The notes under the pieces: generated by a model
Database searches by the model: none
What the model saw: only the letters and a program-made list of their open reading frames with translations
What the model was told of the DNA's origin: nothing
Shown here: in pieces, positions 10,819 to 23,520 of the stretch
Numbering within the stretch: the first letter of the stretch is position 1
Layout: every line of letters begins with the position of its first letter
Program-made: the position numbers and the translations under genes
Origin: Canna indica
Taxonomy: Eukaryota; Streptophyta; Magnoliopsida; Zingiberales; Cannaceae
DNA length: 64,000 nucleotides
Direction of reading: 5' to 3'
Assembly (NCBI GenBank): GCA_034359265.1
Contig: CP136896.1
Span: 61,949,501 to 62,013,500, forward strand

Positions 10819-12529
10819 ATGATAAACCCCATGATTCGGATTGTGTTCCTAGTGCTTTCGGCCGAGGTGGTCGTGGTGGTAGCGCTGCTCTTCAAGACAC
10901 CATTTCGCAAGTTGGTCATCCTCGGCCTTGATCGCCTCAAGCGTGGCCGTGGCCCCAACATGGTGAAGGTCGTCGTTTGCATTATGGTGGCCTTCCTCTC
11001 CTCCAGCCTCTATAGCATGGCCCAGATTCGTAGCCGCTCGGAGAAAGCCGGCGCCCTGACTCCCATCGACCAGGTCCTCATGAATGATTACCTACTTGGA
11101 GCTTCTCTCATGGGTACCCCACTCTATGATCTTGATATTTCTCTTTTCTATTCGATGATCTTGTTTGATTAATCGTGAAATTTTTTGTTATTTTGCCAAT
11201 TGTTACTTTTTGGGCTCAAAATTAGACAAGAAAGAAAAAGAAAATAGAAGTAAATAGAAATTTTGATGTCAATCCTCGGTTTTGATCTTTTTTCTCGGAA
11301 AATTGCAACATTGTGGATCTTCTTCTTTAGAATTTTGTATATGATGTTGATCATCGAAATCTAATCAAAATTTATAAATTGAACATTGGATATGTCATAT
11401 GTGAAGTTGACCACTTATATGATCAGTGACTAGTGATTAGTGACTACATCTTTTTAATATGATCAAGCATCTAGTAGCTTCTTCATCATTTGCAATTCAA
11501 AATAAGCTGGCGGACTTAAGCATGAGCCGTTGATTAAGCATTGCCGTATTTTGTTTTAGTTTTTTGGAGATACCTATGTCAAACCCCTACAAGTAGACTC
11601 TGTATAACCTGCATTGTTAATCAATAGTCATAATTTCGTTGAGTGGACCTAACACTTATATCCTTAATTGTATTTTATGCGATGGTTCTTTTTATGAATA
11701 TAGAGCAACTATCATATTTTTCTATCAAGATATGATTTTATAATATGATATGATGACTAGAATTTTAAGGAAATATAAATTGAATGATAGGAACACAAGT
11801 AGAAACCATTTCATATTAGCTTTTATTGGGGGATAACAAAAAGGTGAATAGAAGATAGGATGAAAATATAGGCGGCAGGGAGGATTCATCATTTAGGAAT
11901 GATAGAGTTGCTCCAGAACCCTTCACAGATAAGCAGATGTTGTTGTTTCTTTTCCTACTTTATGTAATTCATGTCATTAGTGTATAAATTAGCATTTCCT
12001 ATTGAGTTTAGAAAGATATTTGTCCTTAATTATTTTTTGTTTTTACTTCAGACAAGTGAAGAACTTTTTTCTCTGTTTCAAATTGTAATCTCTTCCTAAA
12101 AGGCTAAAGAGACTATTATATTATGTGATGCTAAAGTTGCATCTGCATGTTGCAGGCTATTCCCTTCTCCTTGCCCTAATAATTGATCGTCTTCACCATT
12201 ACGTCAGAGAATTACGTGCGCTAAGAAAGAACATGGAAGTTGTTATGAAGCAAAACAAGGGTTTGGAAGAAGCAAAAAGTGGTGATGAGATAAAATCACG
12301 CGACACACTTGCAAGTCTTAATGAACAAATAAAACAATTGAAGTTGGAGTTAGAGGAAAGAATAAATGCTGCAAAAGCTGTAAATGTCAAGGTTGAAGCT
12401 CTTAAAAAACAAAATGAAGATTTGCTTCTTAAATATGACCGTATTTTGGAGGACAACCAAAGTCTTCGGAACCTGTTACAGTCAATTGAGCAACCATTGT
12501 CACACCCAGAGAGTATGAAAATTTCTTGA
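10819..12529 (+). CDS. BAP31: BAP31-like ER membrane protein
   Basis: Two exons, 10819-11113 and 12156-12529, join in frame (ATG G / GC TAT) to give 222 residues, the usual plant BAP31 length. BAP31 proteins are three-pass endoplasmic reticulum proteins that act in export and quality control of membrane cargo. Membrane segments lie at about residues 7-25 (IVFLVLSAEVVVVVALLF), 48-66 (VKVVVCIMVAFLSSSLYSM) and 92-109 (GASLMGYSLLLALIIDRL). The family marker LIIDRLHHY follows, then a charged coiled coil from about 120 to 205. The C-terminus HPESMKIS has no classical KKxx signal. The intron border is G/GTACCC...TTGCAG. No stop or frameshift is seen. A second, dead copy is at 36957-39562. I am confident of the family and of the exon joining. 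Confidence 0.9.
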
Positions 12530-12811
12530 TTAACTGATGTATGAATATTACATATGCTAAAACTAGTCATAGCTACGACAAATACTGTTGATTGTGTTGA
12601 GTCATTTTGGTATATTGTTATGTGGAAAGAATCAACAAATACATTTTTTTATTGGATATCACAAGATCTTTCCTAAAGCTTTGTCATTTGTGGATTTTAG
12701 GGCAATGTATCAGTAGAGAAGATTTTCATGTTATATTAAGGAAAACACAAACTACATCAGGTTTACCCTTACAACAAAGTACTAAAAACACAAACTACAT
12801 CCTCAATATCA

Positions 12812-14205
12812 CAAGAAATTTGTCTTTCCTCAACAACTCCTAATTTAATTATTATTATTATTAGATAACCCCAGTTTACACTGCAATGCAATTTCTTAAC
12901 ATCTTAGGAGGTGTAAATTCTGAATTTCCATTGCCAATAGTACACGCACCTCTCTACCAGGATGTCTTATAGTGGAAACTTCCTGCAATTGGACTATAAA
13001 TATGCCAAATTATAAGGATAGATAGCTGGTGATATTTGTACCTTTGAACTCATGCACACTATAATGTTTCTATAGGTTTTGCCCGCAAACCTTCTTCGTC
13101 ATAATGGGCTAGCTGGAATCCTACGCCTAGATTATCAGCATAATCTTAGAAGCACCAGTTCTGCAAATGGAATAGTTATACTGAAATTTAAAGTGGTAGT
13201 TTTGATGGATAGAAGCACTGGTTCTACAACTGCAATAGTGCGGCTAGTTGTGCCTGACTCAAGGCAGGATTGATCATGGTTGAGTTTAGCATTATGAGAT
13301 ATTTTTCGGGTCGGTGAGGAGTAGAGGGGATGGGTCTTTTCTATTTTGGGGCATTTGACTGCCCAAAATTTAGGCGATAAGATTGTATACTAGTGGTGCT
13401 CCTAGATCTTTCTTAAGACCACATCTATATTGGATATTGAAATATCGAAGGGATAGTGGAGCAGTTAGCCCTCAACATTCATCCATAAATGATTATATTG
13501 AATTGGCCATAGTAGTAGCTCTTTTTGTTGCAGGTTGATGTCATGCCCCTATATATATTTTGGACATGAGTGAGCTCATTAACATTAAATGATTAAAGAT
13601 GGTAAAACTGTAAAATCTTTCGTGTGTGTTTATTTTTTTGATTGTAGAATAAGATTATGTAGCTGTTAGTTTTAATTCTCTATATAAATGCATGAAGTAA
13701 ATTAAACTTGAATGCCACCTTGTAAGAAATCTAGTTTATATGGCTTGCGTTTTAGCGTTTCAAACCTGATTGTATTATTCTTTTAGTTATGATAATCCCC
13801 CTCTATTGCAGAGTAAACAAATCTGGAACGAGGTTTACATCCATCAACCTGCAAGCACCAGCGCCAGCAAATATACTTCATGACAGAGTTTATCCAAGAT
13901 ATTCCAATTGCTTTTATAGGAGTTGTTACAGTGACATTCATCTCAACCATGATACACCAAACTGGTTGTTTTGTTTGTCGCAAAAGAAAATTTTGACATG
14001 GAGCCGAATAAGATGTGTATTTGCTGCCTTATTTTATATATATATATATATATTATCTCAAATGGCAAGCAAACTGTCCACTCAATAAACTTTTTATTTC
14101 TGATCATAAGTATTTTGCATAGGCATAGTTGGTGATGTTTATATATTCCTCCATGTCAATGAAATATCAGGATTCCAGGGTTCTTTATCCTTTGCTATAT
14201 TACCT
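12812..14205 (+). pseudogene. scrambled 3' pieces of a DnaJ gene
   Basis: 12812-13770 matches intron 10 of the intact DnaJ gene (51948-52790). 13809 to about 13999 matches its exon 11 (53031-53220; [20 protein letters not shown] readable) with a frameshift after VYPR. From about 14005 to 14205 it switches to intron 6 and exon 7 (48700-48860; [13 protein letters not shown] readable except for point changes). The order is therefore exon 11 followed by exon 7, not the native order. No start codon or J domain is present. The fragments directly follow BAP31, as part of them also does in the second duplicate. Confidence 0.8.
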
Positions 14206-15789
14206 TTCCTTGCATTTCAAATTTTGCTTAAAAGAAACAAATAGTAAACTTGCAATAGAGAGTGCTAGAGAGCTTACAAACTAGAGCTACAAAATGTGGA
14301 GTTTTCAGGTGAAAAAGCAAAGTATCCTTCCCATATTGTTAGGTTTCTTGCTGCAGAGGCATTTCCTTCATACAGCTTATACTTAAGATAAGTGACATGG
14401 TTAAAAAATAAATATCTACACAGATCAGCGGATGGAACAAAAAGACAGTGCTAAAATGTGTTATCCGTTATGATGAAGTGGATTGTGCTGTGTAATGTCT
14501 TGAAAGATGAATATGAGTTATGGAGCAGCAGATAGACTTCTTGATAGAGTTGGGAGTTGAGAGATTTTGAAGTAGATCTATGTTGGAATTGTTGTGGATA
14601 CTTTTGAGCAACACAACAGTGCATTGCAATTCTTGATCTAGAACAACTTTTAGTTCCCAGTCATATACTCTTCTGCTTCACAATGGTTGAGCCTGGTTTC
14701 AAATTATGCTGGATTATTATTATGGTCTTTTGGTGTGATTACATCTTAGCGTTGAAAATAGCTTGATCAATCTTTATTTAAAATATATTTGTTCTTTTTA
14801 TATATGATGAAAGTATAATTATTAATAAATCTTAACTGATAAATATGTAAATATTTTGTACTTTTAGTATATCTTAGAAAAATTATATAAAGATATATGT
14901 TATATTAATTAGCATTTCTGGTCTTACTAAATATGATAGTAAAAATAATGGAATGATGTCATAAAATTTATATTTTCCAACTTTACAATTTCACCTATTT
15001 TTTGTCCACAAATCCTTCTCATTGTGAGATTGATTATGACGGACCTATTCGGCTGTTTAGCCCAAATTGTATAGAAAAATCAAAATGAATATAATAAGAG
15101 AAAAATGTACTCTGAATTTTTGGTTTATGAAATTGATTTGCAATAACTTTTTTGCTATATTTTCATTTTTTTTCTTTGAAACAATACAGATTTGTCAATC
15201 TAATTTACTATTTATTATTTAGTAAAATTGGTGGATAGCTCTCCATATATTTAGCTTTATCATTATATATTAAATGATTTTTAATATTATAATAACTGTA
15301 TATTTTCTTATTTGTTAAAAAACTTATTTTGAATTTTTATCATAAGAATTTTTACTAAGTTTATTTTTTCCTAATTTAATTTTATTTTTGAGTATTTTTA
15401 AAAAATTTATTTAGATTTTTTTAAAAAAATCGATAACAATCGAATGGATTGTACCTATACTGTTATATATTAAATATATAATTATATGTTTTAACTTTCT
15501 TTTTTTCTTTTTCCTATATAGTTTATTATTAATAATATATTCAAAATTTATTTTATTTTTACCTTACTTTACATTGATTTTTAAGTTTTTGATTAAATTT
15601 TTAATTTGATTAGAGATTTTATATTTTTTTTAGAAAAATTGAAAACCTTTAAATAGATTTGGGTTCAGTCGAATAGAAATATTGATTTGGTTGGACTCCG
15701 GTTCGTCGAGATGCATGTAATCCACTTGATCGGACTCCTCGAGAAGCCCTACTAAATAATAGTCGGTATCGCCTTCTCCATTCCCGGCC
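14206..15789. other. non-coding spacer, right part duplicated
   Basis: 14206-15200 is AT-rich with no gene or clear repeat that I can recognise. From about 15205 (TTAGTAAAATTGGTGGATAGC) to the DnaJ start it matches 42283-42962, with indels, so this is the upstream flank of the duplicated DnaJ gene and should contain its promoter. Confidence 0.5.
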
Positions 15790-16044
15790 ATGGTGACGCT
15801 GCTCCATGCCTTCTCCCCTAAACATTTGCTTCCTCCGGCACACCTCTCCTTCTCACTGCTTCCGCCGCCGCCCCGTAGGCTGCTATTGGACTCCCGCACC
15901 TCCACTTTTGTCGTGGGGTCTCTGCGTTTTGCCTGCGCGCGGTGCTACAACTCCCGGTCGACCGCCCGCCGCCATGCGTGCGCCCCAATTAGCGCCAAGG
16001 CGGTGGACTACTACGGGAAGCTCAACCTCAGCAGGGATGCCACC

Positions 16045-16340
16045 TGATAGAATTTGAGAAGCTCGGCAAGTAGATCTACAGACGACTCAGAACAAATTTG
16101 CCAGCGGGCGATATTTCATTAAACTGGAGGAAAAAAAATACAGAGAGCTTGAAAAAATAAAGAAAACTGTTAACGCTTATTTATACATTTGAATTTGAAA
16201 AAGCAATGTAAAATTACATTTCTGTCCTCACGATTTATTTCAGCTGAAAAGTAAAATAAAGGGCATTTAGGTCTTTCATGCGCTGCGGTAGTTATTACCT
16301 ACCCAGCTTCCTTCCTCTTCTTTTCCCATTCCAGCTTACA
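16045..16340 (-). repeat. 3' LTR of minus-strand copia
   Basis: 296 bp, TG...CA on the minus strand. Its part 16168-16340 matches 19847-20013 with about seven substitutions. Confidence 0.88.
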
Positions 16341-19300
16341 CTCCCCCCACAAGTTGGTAGAATGGAAATCTGGTTTTCCATTCCCAACTTGGAGATTAAG
16401 CTTTGGTGTCGCGGAGCTGGTAAGGCCTCGGTGAGAAGGTCAGCTGGTTGCTCAGAGCTGGGTATATAGAATGGTTCAATCAGCCCTGCTTGATATTTCT
16501 CACGAACAAAGTAGCAGTCGACTTCGAGGTGCTTTGTTCGTTCATGGAACACGGGATTTATGGTGATATGAACAGCGCTCTGGGAATCACAATGTATAGG
16601 GATGGCACCTAGTTGCTCAATGTCAATGCTCTTTAGTAAATTTGAAACCCAGATCAGCTCAACAGTGGTACTCGATAAGGCACGCAATTCACTATGCGCT
16701 GGATTGACTAACATTGATTTGTTTCTTGCATTTCCAATTGACAATAGATGAGCCGACCTTAACGATGTATCCAGTAATTGACCTTCTGCTATCAAAATAG
16801 CTACCCCAGTCTGCATCCGAGTACCCAGATATCTGGTTCCTGAATTGGATGAATAGAATAACCCTAAATCAATTGTACCTTTCAGATATTTCAACACCCT
16901 TAAAGCTGCTTGTAGGTGTGAAGCTTTAGGGTCTTGTACATGCTGACTAAGTCTATGTACTATTTACATGATGTCTGGTCGAGTGATTGTAACATATAAA
17001 AGTTTTCCAATCAACATTCTATAGTCAGTGTTGTCCTTTAAGGGCTCATCCTCTGCAGTTACTCCTTTGTTGTGCTTACTGTTCAAAGCCATGAGAATAC
17101 CCTTTGATTTACAATCCACTAAGTTCCTCTCACACAGTAGGTCTAGTATGTACTTATGTTGGCTGATGTGTAATCCCATTTCATTCCTTTGGATTTCGAG
17201 ACCAAGAAAATATTTTAAATGACCCAAATCTTTAATTTTGAACAAGCTATCCAAGTGTACCTTCAAATCATCAATTCCTTCTTCATCTGACCCCGTTAGT
17301 ATTATGTCATCGACATATACTAAAGCCAGCACTATCTTCCCATTTCCCTTTTTGACAAACAGACATGGATCACCAGGACTCGACTGATACCCTTTGCATT
17401 TAATACTACTTGCAAGCTTGGAGAACCACTTTCTCCCTGCTTGTTTTAAACCATATAGAGATTTATTTAACTTGCACACTTGATTATCATTTGCTATGTT
17501 GTAACCTGGTGGTAATTGCATGTAGACTTCCTCTTCTAGATCTCCATGGAGATAGGGGCTATTTATATCTAGCTGATATAATGGCCAATCCAAAGAAGTG
17601 GCCACTGCTAGTGTAATTCTTACTGTCGCCATTTTTGAAACTGGGGCAAAGGTCTCTGTGTAGTCTACCCCTTCTATTTGGGTGTAACCCTTGGCTACCA
17701 ACCTTGACTTATACCTCTCCACGCTTCCATCGGGTTTGTATTTTATTTTGAATACTCATTTACATCCGATATGATTCTTGCCAATGGGTATTCTGCACAA
17801 GCTCCAAGTTTTATTTTCAACTAGTGCTTTCAGTTCTTCTTCCATGGACTTTCTCCAAATTGGATTCAATGTAGCCTCTTCATATGTCTTAGGTTCACTA
17901 AGCACATTTAGAGAAGCTAAAAACCTTCTGTGTCCTTCTGAAGCTTGCGAGACATCCATGTATTTGCAAATTGGGTAAGGTGAGGTAATCAATTCTTTAG
18001 AGTGATTGCAAACATAGTCTTGGAATTTAATTGGCTTTCTCACTTCTCTTTTCTTCCTTCTATTATGCGAGGGACAAATATCTTTGCTCAGGCATACATC
18101 ATTTATTTTAGTATGTACTGAATCCTCTTTATCTGCAAGCATTGTTTTATCTCTACCTTTGTCAATTTGAACTGTTATGTCCTCAAAATTTTCAGACATA
18201 GGTTCACAGTTGCCATAATCTCTCATAATTTGGTCATCAGTGTCAATATCACAGTCCTTTCGTTGGTAGCTTTCTTTATCAGCTTCAATTTCTTTGACAC
18301 TTGATTCAGTATTGCTTATATCATCAGATGTTTACCTTTGATTCATTTCAGAAGTTTTCTTGGTGTACTCAAACTTTGAATTCTCATCCTGAGTATTGCT
18401 TTCACCACTGCTGATAGGTAATAGATACATAGTTTGGTACGAGTTGTCTTCATTGAATGAAAAAATGTGCTCAACAAACATCACATCCCTTGACACAAAT
18501 ATGGTTTTGGACTCCAAATCATATAATTTGTAACCCTTTTTCCCATATGGATAGCCCACAAAAACTACTGCTCTTCCTCTAGCATCGAATTTAGACCTAC
18601 CTTGCTTTAGTGTGCTTGCATAACACAAACATCCAAAAGCTCTCAGGTGATCTAATTTAGGCTACACTTTATACATTTTCTGATATGGAGTCTGGTAATT
18701 CAGCTTCACACTAGGCATCCTATTGATTAAATAGGTAGCCGTTTGAATGCATTCACCCCACAAACATGGAGGTGTTTGAGCCTGAAATTTAAGACTCCTA
18801 GCCACTTCCAAAAGATGTTTGTGCTTCCTCTCCACCACTACGTTCTGTTGAGGTGTCTCAACACATGAACTATGGTGGACTATCCCTCTGTCAGATAAGA
18901 ACTGCTTCACTATTATGTTGAAGAATTCAGCTTCATTATCAGACATGATGGTCTTAATTTTCTTCTCAAATTGTCTTTCAATCATTTTAACAAAGCTGAT
19001 CAAAATATCAGACACTTGACTCTTAAAAGCAAACAAATATGTCCAGCGGGCTCTTGAGTAATCATCCACGACAGTGAGAAAATATGAGCAATTGTCATAA
19101 GTCTTATGTTTGTGAGGACCCCAAACATCACAATGTATGAGGTAAAAAACATCAACAACTTTATTAGTGCTCAATTTGAAAGGTAGTCTATGCATTTTTG
19201 CTAAAGGACACACATTGCAAAATATCTCTGAAGTACAATTCAATTCAGGTACACATCCTGACAACATTTTCTTTTTTTCAGGTGGCATATGTCCCAACCT

Positions 19301-19849
19301 GAGATGCCAAAGAGATGGAATGTCTAGGATTACATTCATTATTTTCGAATTCAGTCTTCTGTTGCTTCCATCCTTCATAGTTTCCCTTAGTATGTAAAGT
19401 CCATTCTCTTCCTCACCATTCCCCATCTCCTCCTTCGTAGCTAGGTCCTGAATGGTGAAATTTGATGGGTTAAATGTAATTGAACAATTTAGTTCCTTCG
19501 TGAGCTTGCTAACTGACATCAAGTTGCAGTGAAATGCTGAAATTGAAAGGGTGTTTGGTAACTTTATATGTTCATTCACATGTGCTGTTCCAACACATTG
19601 TATAGGAACTAATGTCCCATTTAGTAAGGACACTCTACAATTAGCTGACTTCTTTGTATCAAACAAATTTACTTTATCAGAAACAATATCATCAGTGGCT
19701 CCACTATCTAGGATCCACTTTCTATTATTCAAAGTAACAGTGTAACTAGAGCACTTACCAGCCATGTTTACTGCAGCATTTGTGCTTTTGTTGCTAAGTA
19801 AACTATTTATACCAGCCATGTTTGCTGCAGCCATGTTTACTGTTAACAC
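16295..19849 (-). pseudogene. copia pol remnant (protease-integrase-RT-RNase H)
   Basis: Read from 19849 down: protease WILDSGATDDIVSD, GAG-pre-integrase zinc segment (LWHLRLGHMP, CNVCPLAKMHRLPF), integrase core (HCDVWGPHK, DNEAEFFN, ETPQQNVVVERKHKHLLE), reverse transcriptase (LVAKGYTQIEGVDYTETFAP, YVDDIILTGSDEEG), and RNase H (HCDSQSAVHITINPVFHERT). The frame is broken into at least five pieces (about 19849-18662, 18628-18332, 18226-17756, 17722-16964, 16897-16295). The gag part is absent. Not functional. Confidence 0.9.
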
Positions 19850-20013
19850 CTATTTATACATTTGAATTTGAAAAAACAATGTAAAATTACATTCCTGTCC
19901 TCGTGACTTATTTCAGCTGAAAAGTAAAATAAAGGGCATTTAGGTCATTCATGCGCTGCGGTAGTTATTACCTACCCAGCTTCCTTCCTCTTCTTTTCCC
20001 ATTCCAGCTTACA
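19847..20013 (-). repeat. 5' LTR remnant of minus-strand copia
   Basis: Contains the first roughly 167 bases (minus-strand sense) of the LTR. It ends at CTGTTAAC, a short word also found at the matching position in the full LTR (16168), so the deletion that removed gag probably joined at this microhomology. Confidence 0.85.
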
Positions 20014-21696
20014 CCGCCCACAAGGAGATCAAGACCGCTTACAGGAACCTCGCTCGCAAGGTAACCCATTTCTAGTTCCGAAATATCCTATTTCGTTCTT
20101 TGCTGTTGCTTTTTTCTTCGGACATCATATTCTTAAAAGTCGGTGGTTACTATAGGGCTTTAATGTTATAAAACCCTAGTCACTTTGGTTGAGTGGCTGT
20201 CTGGTAGAGTTCCAAAATTTTTATCAACTCAATTACTTTAACTAAACATAAACTAATTCCAGCATCACTCTTTAATGTTTGTCTGGTTACATGATCATCT
20301 TTCTGATACATCTTATGCCTCATCAATTCTAAGTAAATATGTACTACCGATATTATTTGCACTGACTCTTATAAGGTTGCGATTTTTTGTTCAATGCATT
20401 GACGTTTTTTATTATATTTAGTATCATCCAGACATGAATAAGAGTCCTGGGGCAGAAGAAAATTTCAAAGAAATCAGTGCTGCATATGAGGTACTCATTT
20501 TGCCTCCGAAATTATCATCCTTTGACCGCCAGTTTTGCTTTGAAAATATCTATAATATTTTATAGACTGCGGGTAAGTCATGAATAATGAATGTAGTTAC
20601 AATTATATAATTTTATCATTTTACGTATGCCTTTTGATTAAATAAGTCAACTTAGTATGATGGAAAAATCATATTGCTAAAGTACAAACTGAGAAGTTCA
20701 ACACTGCATGAAAAGTTTTAAATATCAAATGCAAAGTTCAAATATTTGGATCAGGGTCCTTTTTTTATAAAAAAACAAATCACTGCCAGATTCAATTAGC
20801 TTTTCATTCTCTTTTATTACATTGTGGTGATTAATTATTCTTATAGGTTCTATCAGATGAGGAAAAAAGATCTTTATATGATCGATATGGTGAAGCAGGT
20901 TTACAAGGAGAACTTGGACCAGATGTTGGTCCACAAGGAGTAAGAATATCTTTAATTCTTTTGAGCCCTGTTACTTCTGAATTTTGATATAATTAAGTTT
21001 ATATCGTTTTGTAGAATTAAGTTGTAGTTATGGTTTAAGCAGCTGATTCCATGTTAGTATGTTACTAATGATTTGTAAAACAACCAGCTTATTGCCCATT
21101 TACAATTCTTTAGGTGGATCCTTTTGAAGTTTTTAATGCATTCTTTGGAAACTCAAGTGGACTTTTTGGAGGTGAGATAGATCCTGGAGGATTTAACATC
21201 AACTCAAAATTCAGTCGCAACCAAGGACTTGATATTCGGTACTTAACCTGCTTATTATCTTTCATCATTTCCAGTTTTGGAACTTCCAAGTCCAGTCTAG
21301 AAGAAAATCTTAAATGCTTCATTTCAACAGTGTCACATAGTGTATTCATATTGTTTTGTTTATTTCTGTGTTATAATTAGTTACAACTTCTTGAAAGATG
21401 CATGTTGACGCATCTTTTTCTTGCAAATTTAATGAAATTAAAAAAATGTACATGTGTTAAACTTTTCTCGCCAACTAGATACTTTTTCTTAGCAACTAGA
21501 AAAAGATGATCCCAGTGCATGAGGCTCGAGGCTCCTGCCAATATGGGGTTTGGAGAAGGGCAATGTACTGAATCTTACCATCACATAGGAAAGAGATTTT
21601 TTGATCACTAACATGCCACTATTCAAACTTCATTGAACTTTCCAAATGTACCCTTACATAGAAAAGAGGTTGTTTTCTTGGCAACTAACATGTGAG

Positions 21697-22165
21697 CATG
21701 GTTTTAAATACCGTACCGTACCACTCGGTACGATCGGTATTTTATCGGTTTTTTGAAAAATCGGTATACGAGATACTCGGTATTGGGCGGTACCGGGTAT
21801 CTCGAGTAATACCGCCTGATATGGGCAGTATTTATCAAATACCATCCATACCGAGCGATATTTGATGTCATACCGGGCGATATCGCCCGGTATGACGCAG
21901 CGGCTCTTTTTAAGAGCCGTTGCTACAGTGGTTGACAACGCCCCAAACGGCTATATAGTTGTTTGGGGCCGGATTTAAGGTTGTTTAGGGTCTATATAAA
22001 TTCTTGATCAATTTTGTGTTATTGTAGTTATTTTTAATAGCAAAAACAAAAAACAAAAAATAATTTTTTTTTCATCGGCCGATATCCCTTTTTCGTACCA
22101 GCCCGTACCGTGTGTCGGTACGGTATCGGTCACTGATCGAGATCGGTACCGGTATCGGTATTTTA
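21697..22165. mobile_element. hAT-like MITE in intron 4 of DnaJ copy 1, right end lost
   Basis: Starts CATGGTTTTAAATACCG, preceded by CATGTGAG (21689-21696). The interior is rich in GGTACCG/CGGTACC words. Compared with the complete copy at 44917-45359, the final inverted terminus and the second TSD are deleted: sequence jumps from CGGTATTTTA into GTATTCAAAC. The insertion therefore predates the segmental duplication. Confidence 0.8.
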
Positions 22166-22483
22166 GTATTCAAACTTTGTAACTGTACTTTTAAATTTAG
22201 TTTTTTTAAGATACTTTTTTTGATAATAAACTGGTTTCTTGAAGCTAAACACAGTCCTAAATTTTCCTGGAGAGGGACATCTATTTGAAATCAGCTTTTA
22301 TACTTCTTTGAGTTTTTATTATCCATAGATAATGCTTTTAATCTTGTGGCTTTTTGCTGTCAGATGTGACCTGAGTTTGAGCTTTGAAGAATCAGTATTT
22401 GGAAGCCAGCAGGAGGTAAATGTCTCATGTCATGAGACTTGTGATCACAAGTGCAATGGCACTGGTGCAATTAGCTTCTTCTT

Positions 22484-22850
22484 CTCCCCTCCTTGCAAGA
22501 GCGAGGTGATGATCGATGATGATAAGAAGACGAAGAAAATTCCATTGTTTAATTTCTTAATTTGTTGATTATATTAAATATAGCTAATTCAATTCCCCGC
22601 TGCATGCGTCAATCTGCTTTATTCAGATGGCGGCCATGGAAATCGAGCTGCGTAGGTGAAAGAAGAGAACATGAAGTTGAAGGAGACGTTGAACTACGCG
22701 ATCACTAGTCATAACACCTTGCAGTGCACCTCATCTCATTGATGCACCTCATCTTGCTGATGCAACAACATCACCAACCCAATCATGGCGAAGTACAGCA
22801 GCATCACCATCTCGGTCCTCCGCAATAAACCACGGCGTCGATCACCCTCC
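22484..22850 (+). pseudogene. WRKY group IIb gene, N-terminal fragment
   Basis: After an AG acceptor, 22627 onward reads QMAAMEIELR and, after a frameshift at TGCGTAGGTG, VKEENMKLKETLNYAITSHN, the leucine-zipper/coiled-coil segment typical of group IIb WRKY factors. A preceding exon-like patch (22490-22555) reads KSEVMIDDDKKTKK. The frame then stops soon after TLQCTSSH. A copia element is inserted at 22855. The matching WRKY domain piece is at 29488-30053. Confidence 0.7.
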
Positions 22851-22854
22851 TTCG

Positions 22855-23492
22855 TGTGAGGGTTGAATCATTTTAAACCCGAATCCATTATGAAATTGAG
22901 TTTGATCAACACAAGCTAATTTTCTAGGTCAAAAGAAGCATTTCAGCCATCCGATTAAATCAGACGGAGCAGCAAAATCCTTGGAGATTTTTTCTCCACC
23001 AAATTAGGCATGAATTGGCTCTCCCCCTTATTATAAATAGGGGCCTAATATGCAGTTTCAGAGATCATCCTAATAATTCTCAGAGTCTCTCATCTACTCC
23101 GTTTCTCAAGCAGGATTCCTTTTCAGCAGCTCTCTTCCCCTTCACACCGTCTTAGGCAGAAGCAAGAAGATCAACGACGCCGCATCCACAGTTTTCAGGC
23201 AAAAGCAGGAATCCAAATTTCGGGGTGCACAAAAATATCCGAGAACATGCAGTATTTTTCTTTACAGTTTATTAATCAGTTGTATTCCGCTCTTGTATTG
23301 GCCGTGTTTTCTCATCCTTCTAATAAAATCAAGTGCCCTCTTCTCCCCGTGGAGTAGGCCCGGTACCCCACCAGGCTGAACCACGTAAATTTGGTGTTCT
23401 TTGTATTTTTTTTGGATTTACTCGTTTTGGTATTTTTCCTTTTGGCGTTTGGATTTTGGATCCTTGCAGGAAGACCCAATTTCTTTTTAACA
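22855..23492 (+). repeat. 5' LTR of plus-strand copia
   Basis: 638 bp, TGTGAGGG...TTAACA. It differs from the 3' LTR at clearly more positions than the gypsy LTR pair at 53828/58710, so this insertion looks older. Confidence 0.93.
23032..23040 (+). promoter_or_regulatory. TATA box in copia 5' LTR
   Basis: TATAAATAG in a CTTATTATAAATAGGGGCC context about 180 bases into the LTR; the same box occurs in the 3' LTR near 27715-27724. Confidence 0.6.
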
Positions 23493-23520
23493 GTTGTGGT
23501 ATCAGAGCCAACAATCCACA

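Larger units (their letters stand above)
16045..20013 (-). mobile_element. Ty1/copia element with internal deletion, in DnaJ exon 1
   Basis: On the minus strand the 3' LTR is 16045-16340 (TGTAAGCTGG...TTCTATCA), preceded by the polypurine tract TGTGGGGGGAG. The 5' LTR survives only as 19847-20013, and joins directly to pol; the rest of the LTR, primer-binding site and gag are gone. TSD is CCACC (16040-16044) and CCGCC (20014-20018), one substitution apart. Insertion is in the coding exon of DnaJ copy 1. Confidence 0.9.
15790..22470 (+). pseudogene. plastid-type DnaJ gene, copy 1, disrupted and truncated
   Basis: Exon 1 begins at 15790 ([14 protein letters not shown]) with the same transit-peptide-like N-terminus as the intact copy at 42963. 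It is split after GATGCCACC by a copia element and resumes at 20019 (AAGGAGATCAAGACC) to 20060. Exon 2 is 20422-20490 ([16 protein letters not shown] motif), exon 3 20847-20939 ([18 protein letters not shown]), exon 4 21114-21238 ([12 protein letters not shown]). Exon 5 starts at 22364 and includes an extra three bases in the first zinc motif (CDHKCNGTG). Homology ends abruptly at about 22470, where WRKY-derived sequence begins. Zinc motifs 2-4, the substrate domain and the C-terminus are missing. Splice borders of exons 2-4 are intact. A hAT MITE in intron 4 is shared with the intact copy. Confidence 0.92.
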
